A stretch of DNA of 64,000 bases. Origin: Trichinella spiralis (Eukaryota; Nematoda; Enoplea; Trichinellida; Trichinellidae). The stretch lies in NCBI GenBank assembly GCA_000181795.3, contig CM012953.1, positions 19,163,955-19,227,954 on the forward strand, written 5' to 3'. Of the stretch, positions 50,627 through 64,000 are shown piece after piece. Numbering within the stretch: position 1 is the stretch's first letter; every line of letters begins with the position of its first letter. The notes beneath the pieces were generated by a model. The model was not told the DNA's origin. It searched no databases and worked only from the letters and a program-made list of their open reading frames with translations. The position numbers were made by a program, and so were the translations under genes.

Positions 50627-53600
50627 ATGAACTGCCGTTTCTTTGTTATTATTATGGTCTCGCTGGCCATTTCGGCCGAAGCTGAAGGGTCTCAACGTTT
50701 TGTCGAACATCCCGAAGAAACGAAAGTCATCGTCGGCCAAACCGCTGTCCTAAGGTGCAGAATTGAAAATCAAGAAGGCCTGGTTACGTGGGCTAAGAAT
50801 GGATTTATTCTTGGTACCGCACGTTCCCTGCCCGACTTTGCGCGCTATTCAATGATTGGCTCCGACGAACTTGGTAAGTGGAAAACATGTGCATGTTAAT
50901 TTTTTATAAACTGCTTACTTTTTTTTGATTCTCTGACAAGGCCAGAGTCTGTTTGTGCAATTTTGCACCCTTTCACGATGCACACGTCTTTGAGCACATG
51001 CCCTTGATGGCTAATCAGCAGGGGTGCTGTTTTGCTTTTTGGCCTTTGCCCCATTGAACAATGACAACAGTTTGTCCTTTCTCATGAACTTTCTGCCAAT
51101 TCTGCACTTCTTTGTGTGAAATATGATAATTAACAACCGATTAAGATAACACCCACTCATCTGAATAGTAGACTTGTTTGCGCATGATGCACCGTCATTT
51201 AATGATACTTAGTTGATGATGATATTTTATGTATGTTTTTTTTCTATTTTTTATATAACGTCATCAATGTGCATGCGTTTTTTGTTTCAGCACAATTTAG
51301 AAATTATGTACTATTCTGTGTTGCAGTTTAATTAATGTACTTAATGTGTGCAGATTATATGCTGTTTCAACGATGAGCTCTGCTGAGATTTATGCTAATA
51401 TGTTTTTGTTTAGTATATATATATATATATATATATGACAATTTTTTATGTTGATTATTTTCTAAAATTATTATTGAATTTAAAATATCATGATGGAACA
51501 TAATTTTTTCCAACATTCTTAAAACAATAACCAACGCATTTGTTGTATTATTTACCCTTTTATAGCTATAATAAGGATTATTTTTTAATTTTTGTTAAAA
51601 AAAATATCTTTATGAACTGAAGGGTAGAAGATTATTTTGGGATTTAAGCAGAGAAACAACTGATAAATTTGTTGTGTAGTAGAATTTTAATTAATAATTA
51701 ACGTATCGGTTGCATTTTCAATTTTATCACATGTCCAAGTAGTTGTTTGCGATATGCAACGTAAAGTAATATCAAACAGCAAGCAGTAGTTGCAGAGAAT
51801 GATTGATCTGCCGCGCAGAAAATCAATAATTTAAAATTGCATTACATCGTGCAGTGATTTTGCTTTTTGTACAAATTTCCAAACAGTAATTAATTAGCAC
51901 CATTTTATGTATGGATTTTTTTACATTTATTATTCTCATTTTATTGGTTCCCTAACACCTTTAAAAAAATTTTCTGATTAAAAGGAATTATTCTTTCAAA
52001 TGTTCGTTGTTTTGCATTAAGTCAATGTTCATTAAAAAATTAAAAACTCGACTGTTATTTCAATAGAATCATTAATTATTAATACATTATACAATTAATT
52101 AATCATTAATTGATTCAATGAAAATTATCATACAAATGAGTGCGAGTATGTGATTGAAGAAGTGGAAGTACAAGATGATTGATTTTATTGACTTCGTTTT
52201 CTAAAAAAAGTATAATGAAATAAGTATTTTTCAGGTGAATATCATCTGCAAATAAGAAACGTAACAATACAAGACGATGCAACGTATCAGTGCCAAGCTA
52301 CTAGATTGGCGGCGCCGACGCAGGTTTCTCTCGTGGCACGTTTGGCCGTTTTAGGTGAGCCGTTTTTTCTTTGGTTTTTGATTAATTATTTTAGCGTTAA
52401 TTAATAACAACTCTACTTGTAGTTCCTCCATCGAATGCAAAACTGGAAAACATCGGCTCTGCTATCACTGTTTCAGAAGGTGATGAACGTATCGTATCTT
52501 GTATATCAGAAGGCGGAAAGCCGAAACCTTCTGTGCATTGGTTTATTGCCAGCAATAGGAATGGTATGGATGTGATACGCGCCTGGCATTACTCTGAAGA
52601 TACTGTCATGATCAATGAACAAATGATTTCGACTGTACGAAGTCAGCTCAAGTAAAAAACAGTATCTTGTTTTGTAAATTCAAAAAAGCATGTATAAATA
52701 AAAAAAATTTAAGCTTATATAAAATTAGCGTATAAAATTTAGATATGTGCCAAAACGGACTGAAGATGGTCATTTTCTTGTTTGTCAAGTGAATCATGAA
52801 GCATTGACAACTCCACTGCTGACTGCTGTAGCGCTTACTGTGCTCTGTAAGTGTAACTGAAATTTTCCGTAACATTTTCAAAATTGCTCATTATTGTGTG
52901 TTGCATTTATGAAATCATTTGATTGTCATTTTCACTGGAAGCTACATTTTATGTTGATTTATGAAACGTAATTTCTCTGCTGATATTTCATAAATTTAAA
53001 AATCACTCAGCAATTGATCTAGATCTCTTGCAAAGGAATTTTCCATTATTCCATTGTTTGCTTATTCCCTTGTACATATTTTCTGAAAAGCTGTCAAAAG
53101 CATGCATTGTATGCTTTTTGATTATCATTGTTGAAGGATAATTTCATTTCACTTTGTTCGGTCAGAAGAAGTGCGAACTTCTGTGAGGTAGGTCACAGTG
53201 CAGTCAACGCCTTGCTTGCCGTAATGCAAACCACATGAATAATGTGGTTTGCTCTTTGTCAACCGGACGTTGCTGTGCAGCTGAAGCACATGCTTTATTA
53301 TTTATACATATTATCAATTTAGTTGGCAAAATAACACAAACATGCAACATGCTAGCAGTTGTAAACTTTTGCTCGCCTGCTTTCATTTTATTTTAGCATA
53401 ATATTTATTCGTTCATTTGTTTGTTTTATTAGCGCTTTGAGAAATTTAATTTTAGCAATTTCATTTTTTTTGTTTCCAGCTTTTTATGAGGATTATTGAA
53501 ATATTAATTCAAAAGTCTTTTGAGAATTTCAAATAATTTGTCAAAAGAGTATTTGAAATAATTGATAATAAGAAAATGTGGTGAATTCTTCGCAAAAAAA

Positions 53601-56397
53601 CTATTAATCAGTGATTTTTCGAATTATTTTTGCACACAATTTATTTTTACAAAGTATTTTTTTATTCACTTAAAGATGATTAGATTAAACTTTTCTATAA
53701 ACTATGCATAGGCATTATTTTTTATAATTATTATGCTCATTGCAAGTTGGCTGTATTCAATTCATGAGTATATAATACTAAAAAATAAAAATAAATAAAA
53801 AACGCAAGAATATTACAATAAATGTTAAGTAGCTAAATCAGAAATGCTTTCATTATATGAAGTGAGTAAGATGGCGTGAACGACGCCAATGCGGGCGAAT
53901 AAATGATCAGATATAAATGTGCTGCTTCGCGATTTTAATTGAAGTTGTTGTTAGCGTCTTTGTGATTTATCCAAGCCTATGCTGTAAATGTGGACAGCTG
54001 ACGAAGCGACTAGGTTTCACTTAGTACTACTAGTACTATTGCTATTCACGAGTTATATATATATATGTAGAGAGGCAATAGTGATGCATGATGAATGATG
54101 GCTTCTGATCATCTGCATATTGCAATCAATTACAACGATTGCTTGTTTTCCATATGATTGTTGTTGACGTTGTGGTTGAAGGATGGAGAAAATTTTTTAT
54201 TCTATAATTCTATTTGCCAGTTCATCATTTGGATATTTCATTGCTTCAGATGCACCGAAAGTAACAGTTTCTTTGAATTCAACTGAACCGCTTACTGAAG
54301 GCAGTTCTGCGGTGTTGTTCTGTCAAGCAGATGCAAAACCGGACCAAAATTTAAAGTATCTTTGGCGTCAGAATTCAAATGTGTTGCATGCCGCAAATGG
54401 TCCTACTTTGCACATTGCTGAACTTCAATATCAGCACCATCGAAGCGTTTTCACTTGTGAAGTTAGCAATTCTATTGGTACAGGTGAAGGTTCTTACATC
54501 GTATCACTTCTCTGTAAGGGTTTTTTTCTAACTAATCTAATGTTGTTTTTCTCATTTATAATGTAAAATTTGTTTAGATTCACCACGTTTACCGAAAAAA
54601 GACTCCACTGTTTTATCCGTTGATTCAGGTCAAAATGTAACGCTGCACTGCAATATTGATGCTAATCCACCCCCGATGATCAAGTGGTTTAAAATTGGAT
54701 CATCAGAAGTGATTGCTGAAGGAATGAAGTGAGTCTTGTTTTGTTGTTATTGTTGTTTTTTAATTTTTATTTGCATTCATCTACATATATGTGCAATTCA
54801 ATTCAATTCAATTCACACAGCTTTACCATTAACAAAGCGACAGCTCAACATCAGGGAACGTACATGTGCGAGGCGCGAATTTCTGGATATAAACCTCAGA
54901 AACTTACAACTGTGTTGTACATCAATGGTATTTTTTTTCTTTTGTAAATAATATATGAAAATTAAAATTTATTTACATTTATTTTTTTATTTTTCAGGAC
55001 CTCCAAGAGTTAGCTTAAATCCGTTTAAAGAAGCAGTAGAAGGATCAACAGTAGAAATGGTATGCGTAGTGTCTGGTTATCCACTTCCTGATAAAATTCG
55101 GTGGTTCAAAGGAAAGCATCCTGTAGATTTTGATAATCATCATAATCGATTTGAAGTAAGTCAAATTGTAATAATACTATCTGAAATGATATAGGAAATT
55201 TTCTGATAAATAAAATTGTTTTTTTTTGTTTAAAAATATTGCAACTGTAAGAGTAAATAATTTCAGTTTTTACAATTTTGAATATAATTTTTTTACTGTT
55301 TTGACAATACGAATTAATAGTTACAATTTTTAGAAATCAAAAATTTTGAACAAAGGCGACGGTGTATTTAATATTTTGAAAATTATTAATGTTCATGGAA
55401 CAGACTTTGATGATTTCAATTGCACAGCGTACAACAAACATGGAATTGGATCAGCTGTTATTAAATTATTGCCAAGTGGTAATTTGTACACTTTTTGTTT
55501 GCTTTATTAAATAATAAATGTATGATGAACAAAATGAAATTTAGATCCTATGCCACTTTACGTAATGATTCCAGGCGTTATTGGTGGTTGTGTTGCTATA
55601 CTGGTTCTTGCATGCGCATTATTTATTGTTAATCGAAAATATCTTTGCCATTCTAAACTTTCTAGACAAGGAAGTGGTATGTTCGCAGACATAGATGCTT
55701 CATAGATCTTATTATATTCCTAATCTGAATATTTAGGAGAAAACGGTGATCTTACTGTAAAAGTGGAAGCACTAGATGCTTTGGGAAGACCTTATCAATA
55801 TCAACCGGATATTTGTGATTCAAATGATCAGGCTGATGCTGTTTTTAACAAGGTTATTGGGTGTTTTTAATGGCAAATGCTCAGTCTTTGTACTGTACTT
55901 TTTTTGTTTAGGATTATGTTTCTATACCGCAAGATAATCCAGATTTTGATTCTCTACCCCCGCCATATCCATCTTACTATCAGGACAATGTTACATTTTC
56001 TAATGGTAACCTACGAGGATCTGCGATCAATTTGACACCAAGATCTAATAAAGGGGGTAATATGGTTCATATGACCTACTTAGGGGATAGAACCCCATCC
56101 AGCGTTCACACGTCACCAGATAATTTAAATGGAACATCATATTTACGATCAATAAGTCCGCAGTTGAATGCGTCGTCCGGTCCTTCATTACCACCGTACT
56201 CTGTCGAAATGGGCATTAACTCGCTTCGTCCATACGGTGTCTACAACATGGACGCGGGTTCTTATTTTCCTAATGGTATTTTGTCTGTACCATTGGAAAC
56301 AGTACTGGAAGTTAGTACACCAATTACTGGAGATGAACATTCAGATTCGACGGTGAATATACTTCGTTGTCCCAGTCAAAATTCAACCCGTGTTTAA
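50627..56397 (+). CDS. syg-1: Ig-superfamily adhesion receptor SYG-1/kirre (NEPH/Kirrel)
   Basis: Twelve exons (50627-50873, 52235-52354, 52423-52651, 52743-52846, 54250-54513, 54578-54728, 54821-54927, 54998-55155, 55334-55478, 55545-55676, 55737-55852, 55912-56397) splice in consistent phase to 752 residues. A signal peptide (MNCRFFVIIMVSLAISAEAE) precedes five Ig domains, set by exon pairs: D1 in exons 1-2 (FVEHPEETKVIVGQTAVLRC), D2 in 3-4, D3 in 5, D4 in 6-7, D5 in 8-9, each with its Cys-Trp-Cys pattern. D1's YQC and D2's KPKPSVHW are clear. Exon 10 holds a TM helix (IPGVIGGCVAILVLACALFI). The cytoplasmic part is Pro/Tyr-rich and ends in TRV, a class I PDZ ligand like THV of Kirrel/kirre. 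The family binds nephrin/SYG-2 and guides synapse placement, myoblast fusion and filtration-slit building. An in-frame ATG at 54183 falls in intron 4 and is not a start. Confidence 0.93.
51414..51436. repeat. (AT)n microsatellite in kirre intron 1
   Basis: A short alternating AT run in the first kirre intron. Confidence 0.85.
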
Positions 56398-57265
56398 ATA
56401 GCAGGCTATGTTGTATTCATGCTATGAATTATCATTATTGATGACTGTTATTTGAGTATTACGTGCAGTTTTTAAAGTCAAGCTTTGAAGCTAAAAATAA
56501 TGTTAAACTGTTACATCATGTGATGATACATGATCGGTGTTCTGATTTACGGAAAATTGCACTGTACGTACATACTACATTATGCCTTGGCCTCGTTGAA
56601 TTTTGTATCATACTGATCGAATTCAAAGTATGGCTGAAAAATTTTGGGCAGCCAAGTATATTCAGTTGGTTGCTTTATTAAATTAATTTCTTGCACTTTT
56701 TGTCTGTATTTGGTTGTTTTTCTCTTTTTCTCTCTCAAATTTTCATTTTTCATAACTTTACTACAATTAGTCGCTTTTGCTGAAAGTAAAAGCTACCAAC
56801 AAAACTTGTTGAACTTGTATTTGATTTATGCAAAAAAAACAGCACACACACATTTATGTCTTTATTTACGAATAACTTTTAATATAAATAACTTCTTGTT
56901 ATAAAATAATTGTTTTTTGTATTTATTTTTAAGTGATGAAGTAATAAATTTTCTTTTTAAATTATTTATATATTTATTATTGTTATATCACAAATGCTGT
57001 TGGAAAGTTATTAATGATTATTTCAGATGATAAATGCATGCATAATAATAAGCATTAAACAAGTCATTAATTTTAGCGAATAATTATATTTTAATCAGAC
57101 CTTTGTTTAGGATATTGTCAATTGTAAATAAATAAATAAATAATAGATGAAATAAGTAAATAGTGGTTGTTCGACAAATTTCAATTCATAGTTTTATTGC
57201 CTATATAAGCAGGCAAACAGCATAGATCACACAGCAAGCTTATATTTTTCTAAAATGGCCATCTC
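56398..57265. other. 3' regions of kirre and the elevenin gene
   Basis: This spacer lies between two convergent genes. It holds the kirre 3' UTR and the 3' end of the neuropeptide gene. Several AATAAA-like words occur (56949 on plus, for example). No further gene was seen. Confidence 0.5.
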
Positions 57266-60200
57266 TTATTGCAATACATTTTCCATGTTTTCTCGACACC
57301 TGTTTGGGAATAATGATACCGCATTGCTAAATTGCACAGGACGGACGAAATGTCGTTTTTCAAGCCTGGATTCATGATTTACCAAATTTTCAGGTTTTAG
57401 GTTGGTCAGTAGCATTGGGACTAAGCGTTTTTGCTAAATAGAAAATTATTTACTAATCAATAGAATATTAAAGCAACAATTTGAAATTGCTTTTACCTGA
57501 AAAAGTTTTATAATTGGATTTTCGTCTTCTCTAAAAGAATTAAAGTACATTATGAAAAGTGTAAAGCGCATATTGCATCGAATAATACATTATCTGCCTA
57601 ATGCCATATAGATAAAATAATATTAATAATAACAATAACAATAACAATAATAGCTTAGTGTAAAATGTTTTACTGCTTTTTAAACATAGACAACTAAAGC
57701 AAGCAGTCGCAATTCTGAAAATCAGTTATCATAATAGAATGTCATAAAAATGATTTGAATACTTACTCGACTATTTCTCTGTTTGCTTTCAGACTTAAAA
57801 CGGATTTCTTTAAAATGATGCCTCTGCATTTTGGTGCAAATGGATAGTTCCTGCAATTTTCAGTAGCTCTATGAATGTAACAGCTTTAGCAACTTTGAAA
57901 ATAAAAATTTTTTAAGCAAACAAAGTTATCCATTTAAATTATTTTTCATTTTATGCTGTACTTTTCCACTCATTTTTCTCAGTAAAATTGCATATTTGTA
58001 TTAAAATTATTTTTCTTAAAGAGATACCTAATCGTATAAATGTATAAATGTAATATATATAATTATACCGTGTATTGGGAATAAATATCTTAAACAAGTA
58101 AAAAATTGTAAGAAAAACCATAAATCGTCAGAAAAATTGATTGTAAGACAGCTGAATTATATTATTTAAGAAAACTACATTAAGTATTTATATTAAAGAA
58201 TATAGAATTTATATAAATCACATCTATATTTATAATAAAAGATATGATTTTTAAAAAGTTTATAAAAAAAGTAGAATTTGAGAGTTCAGCTATATTATAA
58301 TCAATATATTTCAAATGCTGACAAATCAGCTATATTACAATTTTTAACAATAAAAACATTTATATATCCTTAACTTTTATTAATTTTATTCTTAATAACC
58401 AAAAAAGCAAATTTTTAATGGTGAAATTTAATTGCAAATCTTCAGAATAAATTTGAATGACTTTATGCAGCGGAAATGGAACAACTTCAGATGTAATTTA
58501 GAATGATTTTTATTAAAAAGATTTAATTAAGTTTAAAATTCAGTTGAAAGTCAACAGCGTTAAGTAATAAATCAGCAGAATAAATCGTCTGCGCTTACTG
58601 TAAAAACTAAAAAAAATTAAAAAAAATTAAATAAATTCAGTTTTATTCACGTAGGAAACTAAAATTCAGTAAAATATAAAAATGAATTTTTAGTAAGGAA
58701 AATATATGTATTTAAAAATAGATGGTTATTGGAAACGGAGATCATAAATATCATTTCTAGAAAAATCGTGAATGGATTAAAAACATCAAAATTAAAAAAT
58801 TCTTAGAATGCAATAAACAAAATAAATGCCAACTGGCAATATTAGAAAATGTTGTTGTTTAATTTAAGGCATCGATAATTTTATTTCAGAAATATTATTT
58901 TGAATGTGAAGAACAAAGAATAATATAAGTATGAATTACTTTTTATAAAATTAAAAAAATGCATATATGCATACATAAAGCAGTATGAATTTGAAGATGT
59001 TGAATAATTCAAAGTTGATAATTAATCAACTAACACAAGCAAAAGAAAATTTCTTTCTTTTCTCTGAATCGCTAATGTTTCAACAAAAATGTAAGTACTT
59101 ATGATCCAAGAAACAACTCTGTGAAATTTAAATAAATAAAAAGACAAAAAAAAACATATTTAACATGAGATTTTTGTTCACTGAATTCATCACTCATTGA
59201 ACAGTTATCTCTTTAACATAAAGCTGCTTTTCTATAATAATTTATTTAATTAAATTAATTTTACATTAATTACATTAATGATTATGGTTTGTTTTTATAT
59301 GCATACGTTTCGATAAATTTACATTTGTTTAATATTGCACTTATTAATGTGCCAATGCCTGATGAACCACATTAAAACCTGATAAAATTATCGTATTTAA
59401 AAAATATTTATAATTTATTTCTATTACTATATCTTTATTTAATATTATACATCAATGTAAAATTCATTATTTTGCTTAATATGAATAACTTTATTTTTTT
59501 AAACCTATTTCGAAACACAGTTTTCACTTTACATATCACTTTATCATTTTAAATTACAATATGAATTAATTGTATGTACTTAATTATTCAATATATTATA
59601 GCACTTTAAACTGGTAACTTTAAATACTTTATGCCTAATTAAATTATATTAATATATTCCATGAATAGTCGATACAATGTAACGAATATTTTTTGCATAA
59701 TATTTACATATTAATGGTTGGAATGAATTTTCAATTATTTCTCAAGTTATTAAAAATTTTTTGAGGAAATTTTAAAAAAACCAATAAGATTTTTAATAAT
59801 TTCAATAATATATATATATTTTTTTAAAAAAATATTTTTTTCTTCAAAATGTAATAAAATTGCAAACAGGCAGGTCCATGCTAAACAACAAGATCAGACT
59901 ATGTTAAATGGAATTAATTTAATCGCGTCATAATTACAAAATTTTATTATATTGCACTGTTATTCTTCAATTTCACATTTCTGCGCACAATTATGCATCT
60001 TTTTGAATAGTGTTATATTCAAATTGAAAAAAGATTGTAATATTACATAGTTAATATTTTAAATTAAAATCTAGATAGTAGTATGTATTTTAACAAAATA
60101 GCATTTTTTGCAATGAAATTTAATAAAATTACAAAATAGAAAGTTAATATAAATAGCTTAATTCTGTTTCAAAGCAATGCATATGTTTTTATTGAAGTTC

Positions 60201-60881
60201 ATGTAACTTTACTGAAACTTATTTATAAATTATATTGCAGAATAATTTTGCATTTCCTGATCTAACATAACCATAGTTTAAAATTTAATTTCACTATAAA
60301 ATGAATTTATATTTTACGTCATAAAAATTTAAAAAATTAAATTTATGAATTTAAAATTATGAGAATTTTTTAAAATGCACAGATAATGAAATGTTTCTTT
60401 GCATATATTGCGGATACTTTATTTGGACAGTGAAGAGAAAGGCACCGTAGCAGCCGTCAACAGCTAACTGATCTAATTTCTCATCTTAAATCAGAATGCA
60501 AAATCAAAAATAAGCAAAATTAATGATTAAAATTTTTTATCTGCAATGTACATGAAAGCGTTAAACTGCACAATAACTCCAGAAAATGAAGAAATTTTAA
60601 CAGATGTTATAATAAAAAACCAAAATTGGCTAAATGATAACTAAAATTTGACTTTGAATAATAATAAGTAAATGAACAAAACATTTTTAAAGAAAGGAAA
60701 ATATTTTTATTGCGTAAGTTAACAGCACATAAAATGATAAAGTTAGAAAAAAATATTTTAAAATTTTCAAATTATGAAATATGATATGTTAAAAGAATAC
60801 TTACCTGCAGTTAATGTTGCAACTAGATAGTTGGATAGAAACAACAATGATGGTAATGAAAGGTAAAACTGAAGTGCACAT
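57266..60881 (-). CDS. snet-1: Elevenin/SNET-1-like neuropeptide precursor
   Basis: Four minus-strand exons (60881-60805, 57850-57767, 57530-57497, 57433-57266) give 120 residues with exact phase at each junction. Exon 1 encodes a signal peptide (MCTSVLPFITIIVVSIQLSS). The predicted peptide follows: NINCRNYPFAPKCRGIILKK, with Cys25 and Cys34 eight residues apart and ending at a dibasic KK. Elevenin (molluscan L11, insect elevenin, C. elegans SNET-1) has the pattern Cx4FAPxCRG with the same cysteine spacing, here CRNYPFAPKCRG. The rest is a spacer with further dibasic sites (QQKR, LEKR). SNET-1 modulates pheromone-linked behaviour in C. elegans and is degraded by neprilysin. Intron 1 is 2.95 kb. 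Another in-phase acceptor at about 57883 would add 11 residues before CRNYPF. Confidence 0.8.
57851..60804. other. Large intron 1 of the elevenin gene
   Basis: The intron is extremely AT-rich. I saw no nested gene or transposon; a modest GC rise near 60430-60480 has no recognisable feature. Confidence 0.5.
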
Positions 60882-63800
60882 ATTTTTCAGTTTTTATTTT
60901 TGAAAAAATGAACTACTACTGAGATGTGACTTCCGTGCAGCACAACTAATGGGAAAAGAACAAAAGATGCAGAAAAGACTAAAATGAAATTAGCTTCTGG
61001 CAAAAAATTGTGGCGCTGCCTTCTACTGTGCGATTCAATTAATCAACATTTTCAATATTGGCGTATCAGTTGCATTTAAAACGCTATTTTCTATTATCTT
61101 TTTAAACATCCAATGCTCACACAATATCGACATTGTCAAAAGACGTGGGTGATAATTTTATCCTTAATACGCAAATGTTCGAAATTCATCAATGAGTAGA
61201 AAGCATGAGCTTGCAGTTTGCTGAAAAACTTACCACTAAATCTAATGCAAAAGTACTTTTCAGTTATTCGATAATTGCAAGAGTTTTTTCATTTTTATTT
61301 TTTTAAATCTCAAAATGAATTATTTAATGCACACAGTAAATAGATTAACATACAATTCTAAGACACATTTATTCATACCATTATCAAATAATTAACAGCT
61401 ATATATATCCATTTTCTGAAAGCTGAAAGTGGAAGTCACAATCCAAATATTTTCCAAATTCTAAATGTGTGAAGTGTTACTTGGTTTTAGATTTAACTTG
61501 AAGTTTTAAATTAAGTTGGATTTCGTCATGACTATATTAATTTTCTATTCATACAGATGAGAGATTCAGATGTTGTTGTTATTGAGTTAAAAATGCAACG
61601 TGGCATATTCCCTGGGGTAGCTAAATTGCTGAAAAGCTTCCATTGGCTTTGCAGAGAGAAGATTTATTATTGCATTTATTGTAATGATGCGCAAAATCAC
61701 TTTTAAATGTAACTTAAATTAAACAGTTTTTATTTTGAGATTTCATAATAAAATAAGAACAAATGCTTGCACTTTAGTTTTTATTGAAAAATAAATTAAA
61801 TTAAATTACATTGATAAAAATTATGAAAAATATTCAAAATTATATTTTAAAAGTAATCATGATGAGAGCAAAATTTAAAAATTCTATTAGTTATACACTT
61901 CCATTTAGAAAAATAATCAAGTTTTTTTAAACAGTTTAAAATTTTACATATTAAATAATGTAGATTTTGGGCTTTTAAACTAACTTAAAATGGACTGCAT
62001 TACATGATAAACCTAATTTTGGACACTTGTAGCATGCTGTTGGCATCAGTTTGTTGCCCTTGTAAACTTTATAGCCTAATGAGTATAATTATGAAACACT
62101 TTATGCATTGCTAAATTTATTCAAAATAAACTCACCACAGGATTTTTGATGCGAGAACATTTTTAGTATTTTATAGGGTTGTTATGTTTTAAAACTTAAA
62201 GATGTTGATTTTTATAAATGATCAAAATTTTAAACTTATACTAGCGAACGTTCAAAGTAAAAGTAAATCAAACCGCAAATATGCATGCCTATTCGTAAAA
62301 CAACTATATTTCCTTCATTACTCACAATACCTGGAATTTTATTCAAAGCTTTTCATATTGTTTTTTGCATTTAACCGCCGAAATTAATTTTTTTATTTTG
62401 TTTATATTTATCAGTTTTAACATGCTTAAGTAAGTTCAATAACAATTTTGTTTTTCTTACATAAAATATTGAATGAAAGTGACTTCTATGTATGGAACAC
62501 AGTTGTTACATATATGCGCATATATACAATATGAAACATATTAACTTCTTTATTAAGGTATGTATTAAGTAGATAATCCATTAATAACTGGGTGATTAAG
62601 CCGATAGTTGTTACTGCATGAAATAAAATCAAAAATTCATTATATTTGAAGTAATTAATTCTTTTATTTCTTCTTTTTATTAATTTAAACTAAAGTTAAT
62701 AAAAAATATTATTACTAATGGTTTCTATTAAAGCAGATGCAAAAAATGTACAATTGAATAACCTGAAAAACTGTTAGTTGAAAATCATACAATTAATTAT
62801 CAGTAACATTAAAATGTACAGTGCAAAAAATTATTCTATTATTATTATATATTTATTTTCAAATCATTTGTTCTGAAATATCATGTTGTGAATAATTATG
62901 AGAGTTAATTAAATTTTTAAAAATTATTTTATATACATATTGTTTACTTGTTTTGCAAAAATGAAGTTTTTAACTTTATTAATAATCTGTAATCATAAAT
63001 TCGTTTTTCAATCAACATGATATTAAATTATATTTTACTGCAAAATTTAAGATTATACAAAAAAGAAGAACATTATTTTAAAGTAATATTAAACATGTCA
63101 ATAAACTTTGCATGCTATGCATAAAAAGTTAATGAAGCAATGTTTTTGCAAAAATGGGTTTCATTGAAAATAATTTTATAACAAGAAACTGCTGATTTTA
63201 TTACTTACTCTATTGTTTTAATTTTACGCCTGACTCTCTTTTTTCATTAAAATAAATTGCATTAAAATTTACCTAAAAATGTCAGATCATAAACTTACAA
63301 TCAGCAAATTTCAGCTTTCAAATCCATAAAGAAAAGCTAAAGCATGCAAAATTTTGCTTATTTTGCTTATTTTGCTTATTTCAGTTTAATTCAAAAATTT
63401 GATTTTTTAAATGAAAATAGGCAAATAAAAAATAAAATTGAAATGATGGAAAAAATAATAGTAGCGAGGCGTGCACATCTTTCATCCACACATTAATAGC
63501 CAATTATTATTTAAAATTTTGAATAAAAAGTTCAAAAAATGGTATGGCTAATTATACTTATTATTCATTGTACAAATTATCTGCTACATTAAATGCTTCA
63601 ACATGAATTATTGTGTGCGTATTCATTGAAGCTAACAAATGCTATCAGATAAATAATAAAAATGTAATCTCAGTGCGCTGCTTTCATAAACAAAGCACAG
63701 TTCTTGATTTCACAATTCAAGAGAGTTAGGCAAGCAATGAATGCTAAGTGGAATATTGCAAAATATATATGCTGCGTTCCATCAAGCATTTTATTTACAT

Positions 63801-63889
63801 CCAGTTAAACGCTGCATCGCATGCTATGATTATTAATAAATAGAATTTTAACAAATTTGACTAAATCGTTTATTACATTATAATTGCAA
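60882..63889. other. AT-rich stretch, nothing recognised
   Basis: This is the upstream region of the elevenin gene and beyond. No exon chain, RNA gene or repeat family was recognised. A triplicate TTTTGCTTA-type word at about 63353-63380 is a minor tandem repeat. Confidence 0.5.
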
Positions 63890-64000
63890 CAAGCCGCTCT
63901 CTCGGACGGGCTCGTTCGTCACCCCATCAGGGCTATTATCACAATCATCGCTAGGCGACGACGGGCCGGTGTCGACCGGCGGGTTCCTCCGCGCGATCAT
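63890..64000. mobile_element. Abrupt GC-rich edge, probably another mobile element
   Basis: At about 63890 the sequence changes from roughly one-quarter to well over one-half G+C and stays so to the window end. The minus strand is open throughout (starting MIARRNPPVDTGPSSPSDD at the window end). The same compositional step marks the BEL/Pao and gypsy B elements here, so an element continuing to the right is likely; it cannot be classified from 111 bases. Confidence 0.35.

Noticed and set aside
54183-54249. Alternative kirre start with a hydrophobic leader
   Set aside because: It is intron sequence before the acceptor at 54249; exon 4 joins exon 5 in phase, giving a continuous Ig-domain chain. 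A short isoform cannot be excluded without transcripts.

Overview
This window is AT-rich animal DNA with short introns, almost all GT-AG. Several first coding exons have a splice acceptor right at or just before the ATG, as expected for spliced-leader trans-splicing. A SYG-1/kirre-type adhesion gene, an elevenin (SNET-1-like) neuropeptide gene, BEL/Pao and Ty3/gypsy elements and small secreted cystatin-like proteins together point to a nematode. A clade I species (Trichinella/Trichuris side) is my best guess; it is an inference, not a proof.

Layout. 1-5327: GC-rich BEL/Pao DNA, made of a fragment of one copy followed by a recent insertion with identical 804-bp LTRs and a 5-bp target duplication but no pol region. 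5644-13234: mitochondrial ribosomal protein mL45 (+), a secreted four-cysteine cystatin-like gene A (-), a possible old LTR-element relic, a small acidic protein (+), and N-acetylglucosamine-6-phosphate deacetylase (-). About 14.5-23.8 kb: a transposon graveyard holding a hAT transposase relic, two unrelated broken Ty3/gypsy elements in opposite orientation, and a broken copy of a repeat-borne invertebrate gene. 24857-26904: cystatin-like gene B (-), a clear paralogue of gene A, and an intronless BAR-like coiled-coil gene (-). 28585-37791: a compact housekeeping block with a DUSP19-like phosphatase (+), an NXT mRNA-export factor (+), a TFIIIC subunit 6-like gene (-), a TMEM41B-type scramblase (-) sharing a 128-bp divergent promoter with ZC3H15/DFRP1 (+), and ARL1 (+). 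About 37.8-50.6 kb: a gene desert containing one tRNA-Asp(GTC), many microsatellites and an unexplained GC-rich hairpin island. 50627-56397: a 12-exon SYG-1/kirre gene (five Ig domains, TM helix, C-terminal PDZ ligand). 57266-60881: an elevenin-like neuropeptide precursor (-). The rest is AT-rich DNA, ending in an abrupt GC-rich edge at about 63.89 kb.

The genes do not form one pathway. The host genes are ordinary, closely packed nuclear genes, and GC-rich mobile DNA is easy to tell from the host background. The most interesting items are the cystatin-like pair, which share exact cysteine spacing and intron positions across 17 kb of transposon debris; the split elevenin gene, whose exons are too short to show as open frames; the pol-less but recent BEL/Pao insertion; and the unexplained GC-rich island. 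Exon boundaries were assigned by hand from reading frame, phase and splice consensus, without transcript data.
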